DNA of 11,619 bases from NCBI GenBank assembly GCA_028565635.1, contig JAOXYB010051724.1:1-11619 (forward strand). Reading direction: 5' to 3'. Every line of letters starts with the position of its first letter. Position 1 is the first letter of the stretch. The notes beneath the pieces are model-generated. The model was not told the DNA's origin. It saw only the letters and a list, made by a program, of their open reading frames with translations, and ran no database searches. Positions 8,601-11,619 of the stretch are shown here, in pieces. The position numbers and the translations under genes are program-made. Source of the stretch: Phoronis ovalis. Its lineage: Eukaryota; Phoronida; Phoronidae.

Positions 8601-11516
8601 ATTGGAACATTGAACATATATATTATTAAAGATGGTAAAGAAGCTTTAGTATGGAGTGAAACAGGTATTTTAACACTTGAAGCACTGCACACTTGTCCAT
8701 GTGGAGCGATTTCGAATGCTCGGCAATGGTGTCGGCACATTTGAAAATTATGAAATTTTGAATCCTGTTAGGTATTAATTACTATATCAATCACGCTGAA
8801 TTTCGACATTTTTTTTTTCACTAAAACGATAAAAAAATAACTGCGAATTACAGGGTGACACGAAAAAGTGGGATATGTATTTTAACTGGAAATTTAAGTC
8901 TCGTATGATATATATGCAACAGCTAGCGAAAGAATAGCATAACGGTGGATTTCGGTATATTATTAGGTACACGTATTCAGATCATAATTATTCCATTAGT
9001 CGGAATGGGTAGAAGGCGCAATATAGGCTGTTGTGATAAGCTTGGAAATTAAAAGAACTCAATTTAACTGTGATTTACATAATGCCCTATTCATACAACT
9101 TTATTGTATCGGTGAGCTATGCAATTACCAGTACACACCCCTCCCTCTACCAAAAATATGAAATCACCTAATTATGGCTTCAACAAAAAAGTTGAAAGGT
9201 AATTGGAAGACATATTGTTCTTGCATTGGACCTTTTTTTCTTTAGCAACTTTTGTCCGACTTTTTTTTTTTGAAAGTACAACATTTAAAAGAAATTTTGT
9301 GGAAATAATAAATCATATATGAACGAGAAATTTTGATTATGCAGGTTGGCAAACATCTTTAAAAACATATTCTTTGATAACTCGGAAAGTACTGGATCGA
9401 TTTCAATGAAATTTAAATTAAAATGATTGCTGGGTTTTTAAGATGAAAATTTGCAGTGGAAACTTTGGTGGCTATCAGTCTTGAATCCAAAATGGCTGAC
9501 ATGTCAAAAACTGTGTTCGAAGGCATATATACTTGGTGTCGCCGTGTGACACAGATAAACATAATTCCTCCTCATGCATTTCAAAATCGTAATGCCATTC
9601 TTTCGTTAGCTGTAACATATTAGCATAGAATGCAATACAGTATCATATTCTCAAAAAGCCATTTTATTTAATATTTACTAATACATGTACAGTAGTATTT
9701 ATATTTTCTAAAGTTATAGAAGTGCAATTAAGGATCGAGGAAGTATTTGTCAAATTATAAATCTTGCAGGACTTGCACCAAATTAAAACAAATTCACTCT
9801 TTTTTAAGAATTTTGGGCTCAGTGTTACACCCACCCATCTGAAGGGTTTCGCTCGTACATAGAGTTAACAATTTAGTCTGGGGTTTTCGCCTGGGGGTTT
9901 TCACTCCGAATCCCCTCCAAATATAGACCCATCGGGAATTTTGTTAAAAAGTGAGTCAAACATAATTATCATATTTTTATGTATTAAAGTATCCCACGGG
10001 ATTTCACATTATATGAATGATAATGACGCCCTCGCATCCCACTATTGATGAAGATTAAAACAGCAACTACATTTTCAATTGAATTTTGTCAACAGACCAA
10101 TTTGTTTACAAATCAATAGCTCACGGATAAATTTTCAGAAAATTTTTGGCTATAGTACAATGTATGGTTGATGTACATTTAAAAAAAATCTATCATGATG
10201 AATTAATGCGAGATTAATTTTTTCAGGTTCAAAAGGAACTTTATGGAAACTAGGACAACAAGACTTTCCTGTCGGTACAACGCAATTCATTTTTGAAGCT
10301 ATAACTGGTAATGGAGTTCAAGGCGACATTACCATTGACGATATAATAGTAGTAGATGACTGGTGTCCTGGTCCTCCAACAACACCATCCAACAACCTAT
10401 CATGTGAGGATGCTGATATAAAAAAGTGTAGCAAGTTGTCAACATACGGATATTGTCTTGATGATAAAACGCAAGCTTATATGCGAAATTACTGTCGGAT
10501 AACCTGCGATTTTTGTGAAACAACCGTTCCGGTTGCTGAAACAACATTGATAGCAACAACAGTCAGTACAGATGCACTGTTAACTTTTGATATAACGACT
10601 AAAAGAGAAACAACAAAGACCGCTGCAACGACTGTGAATCAAGAAACAACGACGCAAACACCAATGACAAGCCCAACAGTAGAAGCAAAAACTGACGAAA
10701 CAACATCTAAATCTACAACGGAAGAAATAATTACCATTACTAGTTACACATCTCAGACAGGCACAACTCACCCCAGAACTTTAACAACAAAACCTGCTGG
10801 AGATACAACAGCCAAAATTACCGAAGGCGATATCGATACGACTGTCAGTTCAAGAATAACAACCAGTCCAACAACAATTTTCGGTATAACGACTGTCGAT
10901 TTAAGCACAAGCACAACTGGTATCACATCATCTGTTCATAGTATATTGCCAAATATATCTCGGATAGCAAATGTAACTACTATTTCAACTCCTCCAGTAA
11001 AAACAACAGAGGTTCACATTGTAATAACGCCTGTAAATACAGAGATGACAACAGCAAGTGTGGTTGAAAAACGAACAGCCTTAATACCCAAAACAACTAC
11101 ATACAGTATTTCAACAGTATCTGAAAACGGAACCGCTGGACCTCAAACGACCACGACAGTGCAGGCAACTCTTAAACCAGCTGGATCTACTTCTCAGCCA
11201 TCAGCAGTTCCCAAAACAACGGCAGTGTATGAAACATCTGCAGAAACAACAACCGTTAAATTAACTCCTCAAACAACCGCAACACAGACGACGACATTTG
11301 TGCTAAACAGATCTACTGTCCAGCAAACAGCAGTTCCCGAGACAACATCAACAGATGGAGAACATAGCACTAATGCCAGTAAACCAGAATATACCAAATT
11401 AACTGCAGGCCCTCCCGCTACATCCACTAAAGAAACCACAACAAACACAAACAGTGGCAAAACTACTGCTGACCCCAAGTTTGAAGGAAACGACCAAAAA
11501 TTAAATGAAATCAAAG
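2579..11516 (+). CDS. Multi-exon gene: secreted triple-MAM, ShKT, mucin-like protein (3'-partial)
   Basis: The coding exons are 2579-2648, 3944-4123, 4845-5027, 5254-5418, 5872-6078, 6642-6842, 7223-7393, 7998-8207, 8461-8664 and 10227-11516. Together they give 2881 nt, or 960 codons plus one base, with no internal stop. Every junction is phase 1. Domain order is signal peptide (1-24), MAM1 (about 40-192), MAM2 (about 227-385), MAM3 (about 420-577), ShKT (590-627) and a Thr-rich stalk (628-960). MAM domains are extracellular adhesion or oligomerisation modules found in meprins, receptor phosphatases and many molluscan secreted proteins, so an extracellular, probably glycosylated product is inferred. 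The C-terminus lies outside the window and could add a membrane anchor or more modules. No specific orthologue is recognised, so no symbol is given. The exon model is strongly supported by phase and motif agreement; the biological role is unknown. Confidence 0.88.
2649..3943 (+). other. Intron 1 of the MAM gene
   Basis: 1295 nt between the signal-peptide exon and MAM1, GTAAGT to TTACAG, phase 1. It holds the MITE-like element at 3061-3232. The remainder is AT-rich with no MAM-like or other coding signature on either strand; the minus-strand open frame at 3592-3813 has no recognisable domain. Confidence 0.75.
3061..3232. mobile_element. MITE-like element with 24-bp terminal inverted repeats
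   Basis: CAGAGTCCCGTTGTTGGAAA... at 3061-3084 is matched by the reverse complement of 3209-3232 at 20 of 24 positions, and the right end reads CAGGGGCCCGTTGCCGG outward-in. The 172-bp interior has no open frame and includes a small hairpin (CGGAAGT 3116-3122 with ACTTTCCG 3133-3140). CAGGGGCCCGTT ends are typical of abundant non-autonomous hAT-like elements in invertebrates. No clear 8-bp target-site duplication remains, so the insertion is old. Confidence 0.68.
3944..4123 (+). CDS. Exon 2: linker and first third of MAM1
   Basis: 180 nt, phase 1 at both ends (acceptor ATATTACAG, donor ATAG|GTAGTA). A Ser-rich linker (residues 24-39) leads into the MAM signature CNFESGDCGF with Cys40 and Cys47. 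It continues to GPTVDHS, the usual GPxxDHT element before the first intron of a MAM module. The aromatic residue before the conserved Arg is Phe (FER) rather than the common Trp. The exon must be entered by splicing: the ATG at 3967 is internal to the linker and would leave no signal peptide. Confidence 0.9.
4124..4844 (+). other. Intron 2 of the MAM gene
   Basis: 721 nt, GTAGTA to TTCTAG, phase 1, splitting MAM1 between GPTVDHS and GYLMYLD. The sequence is AT-rich. Two minus-strand open frames (4430-4763) are hydrophobic and low in information, with no support as genes. Confidence 0.8.
4845..5027 (+). CDS. Exon 3: middle third of MAM1
   Basis: 183 nt, phase 1 at both ends (acceptor ACTTCTAG, donor A|GTAAGT). 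It starts GYLMYLDTG, matching the MAM consensus GxYMYxxxS. It contains the segment leading to LLSPTF, then the third conserved cysteine in RCLQFYYHISG (Cys116). An additional cysteine, Cys129, occurs in DHDCSF. That gives this MAM domain five cysteines instead of four, so one may be free or may pair elsewhere. Confidence 0.92.
5028..5253 (+). other. Intron 3 of the MAM gene
   Basis: 226 nt, GTAAGT to TTTCAG, phase 1, within MAM1. It is the shortest intron of the gene and nothing else was noted in it. Confidence 0.85.
5254..5418 (+). CDS. Exon 4: last third of MAM1
   Basis: 165 nt, phase 1 at both ends. The acceptor is CTGTTTCAG. It encodes SWNQARVSL, then a beta-strand region with GVQFRITYKR, and the MAM terminal signature GIAIDDITVSNGGAC with Cys192. 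The tail Asp-Ile-Asp-Gly-Ile-Ile-Leu-Gly parallels the end of exon 7 (Asp-Ala-Asp-Gly-Leu-Val-Ser-Gly). That parallel fixes the exon end after the first G of the Gly200 codon and implies a GC donor (see 5419). Confidence 0.9.
5419..5871 (+). other. Intron 4, GC-AG class
   Basis: The 453-nt intron between MAM1 and MAM2 starts AG|GCAAGT, which is the textbook consensus for the minor GC-AG donor class, and ends TTTTAG at 5871. Using these sites keeps phase 1 and joins Gly200 to the linker of MAM2. The nearby GT at 5423-5424 gives phase 2 and the wrong downstream frame. No gene is seen inside; the minus-strand open frame at 5669-5854 has no recognisable content. Confidence 0.8.
5872..6078 (+). 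CDS. Exon 5: linker and first third of MAM2
   Basis: 207 nt, phase 1 at both ends (donor CAGG|GTAACT). A Pro/Ser/Thr-rich linker (residues 200-222, including PPIPTLSPATSS) precedes the MAM start FCDFEQSLC (Cys227, Cys234). The usual Gly after the second cysteine is Asn here. The segment continues through AWTSVSR to APPVDHT, the counterpart of GPxxDHT with Ala for Gly. Confidence 0.88.
6079..6641 (+). other. Intron 5 of the MAM gene
   Basis: 563 nt, GTAACT to TTATAG, phase 1, splitting MAM2 at the same place as intron 2 splits MAM1. No coding signature or clear repeat was seen. Confidence 0.8.
6642..6842 (+). CDS. Exon 6: middle third of MAM2
   Basis: 201 nt, phase 1 at both ends (acceptor CGTTTTATAG, donor ACTG|GTGAGT). 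It encodes the third conserved cysteine in MCLEFYFYGNG (Cys297), then a strand with VTVDVTRVTLK. The start is unusual: where other MAM modules have GxYMYxE/D this one reads GTVVFIVLV, more hydrophobic and lacking the conserved Tyr-Met. The frame is supported by the flanking splice sites and by the downstream CLEFY motif. Confidence 0.85.
6843..7222 (+). other. Intron 6 of the MAM gene
   Basis: 380 nt, GTGAGT to ACGCAG, phase 1, within MAM2. The open frame that runs on from exon 6 to 6958 is a read-through of this intron, not coding. Confidence 0.8.
7223..7393 (+). CDS. Exon 7: last third of MAM2
   Basis: 171 nt, phase 1 at both ends (acceptor TTTCACGCAG, donor TCAG|GTAGAC). It has no useful internal start codon and is recognised by motif. 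NSWNRARATL parallels NSWNQARVSL of exon 4, and ISIDDIKVTKGAC (ending Cys385) is the MAM terminal signature. The tail DADGLVSG parallels the end of MAM1. Sequence similarity between exons 4 and 7 indicates MAM1 and MAM2 arose by duplication of a three-exon unit. Confidence 0.92.
7394..7997 (+). other. Intron 7 of the MAM gene
   Basis: 604 nt, GTAGAC to TTTTAG, phase 1, between MAM2 and MAM3. It contains a small imperfect direct repeat, TCACCAGCAAGCTGAA at 7707-7722 and TCACCAGTCAGCTAAA at 7734-7749. Part of the second copy can pair with 7768-7783. No gene seen. Confidence 0.75.
7998..8207 (+). CDS. Exon 8: linker and first third of MAM3
   Basis: 210 nt, phase 1 at both ends (acceptor CATTTTTAG, donor ACAG|GTTTGT). 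A Thr/Asn/Gln-rich linker (residues 393-417) leads to YSCDFEKVCDL (Cys420, Cys426), which is shorter between the two cysteines than MAM1 by one residue. INWSLYQGKT carries the conserved Trp438. GPPNDHTYGNIT is the canonical GPxxDHT element and contains an N-glycosylation sequon at Asn460. Confidence 0.9.
8208..8460 (+). other. Intron 8 of the MAM gene
   Basis: 253 nt, GTTTGT to TTCCAG, phase 1, splitting MAM3 between GNIT and GHYMY. A poly-T run precedes the acceptor and nothing else was noted. Confidence 0.85.
8461..8664 (+). CDS. Exon 9: middle third of MAM3
   Basis: 204 nt, phase 1 at both ends (acceptor TACTTTCCAG, donor ACAG|GTATTT). The start GHYMYIEAS is a near-perfect MAM consensus. 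It is followed by ARLRSPKLP and the third conserved cysteine in SCIQFYYHMQG (Cys498). The strand TLNIYIIKDG and the ending LVWSETG also fit the family. The open frame runs past the donor to about 8744, but that tail has no domain similarity and is intronic. Confidence 0.93.
8665..10226 (+). other. Intron 9 of the MAM gene
   Basis: 1562 nt, GTATTT to TTTCAG, phase 1; the longest intron of the gene. No MAM-like exon is missing, because exon 9 joins directly to exon 10 within MAM3. The stretch 9340-9510 has the feel of a dispersed invertebrate repeat (a cell-like GGATCGATTTCAATGAAATTT motif, then GGTGGCTATC and AAAATGGCTGAC), but this cannot be proven from one copy. Poly-T runs lie near 9230-9270. 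Confidence 0.7.
10227..11516 (+). CDS. Exon 10: last third of MAM3, ShKT domain and Thr-rich mucin stalk
   Basis: A single 1290-nt exon, phase 1 at both ends (acceptor TTTTTTCAG, donor AAAG|GTAAGA). Residues 531-577 finish MAM3: LWKLGQQDF, then ITIDDIIVVDDWC with Cys577. A short Pro-rich hinge follows. Residues 590-627 form a six-cysteine ShKT module, and 628-960 a stalk in which about 100 of 333 residues are Thr, with Ser and Pro and no Cys. ShKT modules occur in toxins but also in many secreted metazoan enzymes and matrix proteins. Here the setting points to an extracellular structural or binding role. The long uninterrupted exon contrasts with MAM1 and MAM2, whose C-terminal thirds have their own short exons. 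No stop codon is reached; at least one more exon lies to the right. Confidence 0.9.
10403..10516 (+). other. ShKT domain (residues 590-627)
   Basis: The spacing is C-(7)-C-(8)-C-(12)-C-(3)-C-(2)-C, typical of the ShKT fold with three disulfides. The start CEDAD has the acidic residues usual between cysteines 1 and 2, followed by YGYC and the closing CRITCDFC. The module lies between MAM3 and the stalk. Ion-channel binding should not be inferred; only the scaffold is conserved. Confidence 0.85.
10517..11516 (+). other. Mucin-like Thr/Ser/Pro stalk (residues 628-960)
   Basis: The stretch is rich in ACA/ACG/ACT codons arranged as TT, TTT and TTTT clusters separated by acidic, Lys, Gln and Pro residues. 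There is no exact tandem unit, only irregular ETT, KTT and QTT themes. No cysteine occurs. N-glycosylation sequons are present at Asn773, Asn779, Asn831, Asn891 and Asn913. Heavy O-glycosylation and an extended shape are inferred. The end DPKFEGNDQKLNEIK is less Thr-rich and suggests that the stalk is finishing. Confidence 0.85.
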
Positions 11517-11619
11517 GTAAGAGTCCAATTTTCCTGAACATGGAATATTTTTCGAAAATGCACAATTTCCTATTTAATTCTGGATTAGCAACATTTTACT
11601 ACTGCCTCTTATTCCTTAT
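11517..11619 (+). other. Start of intron 10
   Basis: A GTAAGA donor follows the phase-1 end of exon 10, and the remaining 103 nt are AT-rich without coding signature. Reading through the donor in frame gives no domain similarity. Confidence 0.75.

Noticed and set aside
9492-9623. 44-codon plus-strand frame starting in AAAATGGCTGAC within intron 9
   Set aside because: The YY1-like start context is tempting, but there is no domain and no clear promoter, and the surrounding 9340-9510 looks like dispersed repeat sequence.
10329-11565. Minus-strand open frames opposite the mucin exon (10329-10559, 10580-10771, 11269-11565)
   Set aside because: They are shadows of the Thr-rich coding strand: ACA/ACN codons read in reverse give Cys/Val/Ser-rich nonsense.

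Overview
The window is AT-rich animal nuclear DNA. It has short coding islands with GT...AG (and one GC...AG) introns, extracellular modules cut by phase-1 introns, decayed minisatellites and a MITE-like insertion. The gene content and repeat style fit a lophotrochozoan, most likely a bivalve mollusc, but the species cannot be fixed from the sequence alone. Most long open frames are meaningless. The coding exons were found by matching splice sites, intron phase and domain motifs.

Layout. (1) Positions 1-1266, minus strand: the 5' end of a gene leaving the window on the left. Its first coding exon (1210-1266) encodes a 19-residue basic N-terminus that looks like a mitochondrial presequence. 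The ATG sits in a YY1-type AAGATGGCG context and an NRF1 palindrome lies 22 bp upstream. Two further in-phase candidate exons lie at 743-859 and 1-65. (2) Positions 1299-2578: intergenic DNA with a G-rich interspersed repeat (1756-1895) and a decayed ~33-bp minisatellite (1949-2176). (3) Positions 2579-11516, plus strand: one multi-exon gene that fills the rest of the window and continues to the right. Ten exons are recognised: a signal-peptide exon, three MAM domains of three exons each, and a last 1290-nt exon that also carries an ShKT domain and a cysteine-free Thr-rich mucin-like stalk. All ten donors and nine acceptors are phase 1, so every internal exon is a multiple of three. The intron between MAM1 and MAM2 has a GC donor. 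Intron 1 holds a ~172-bp element with 24-bp terminal inverted repeats.

Working together. The plus-strand exons give about 960 codons with no stop, starting at a good Kozak ATG and still open at the right edge. The product is a secreted or membrane-anchored mosaic glycoprotein: signal peptide, MAM-MAM-MAM, ShKT, mucin-like region. Its C-terminus is outside the window. The two genes are head to head, with 1312 bp between their start codons. No RNA genes, CRISPR arrays or prokaryotic signals were seen.
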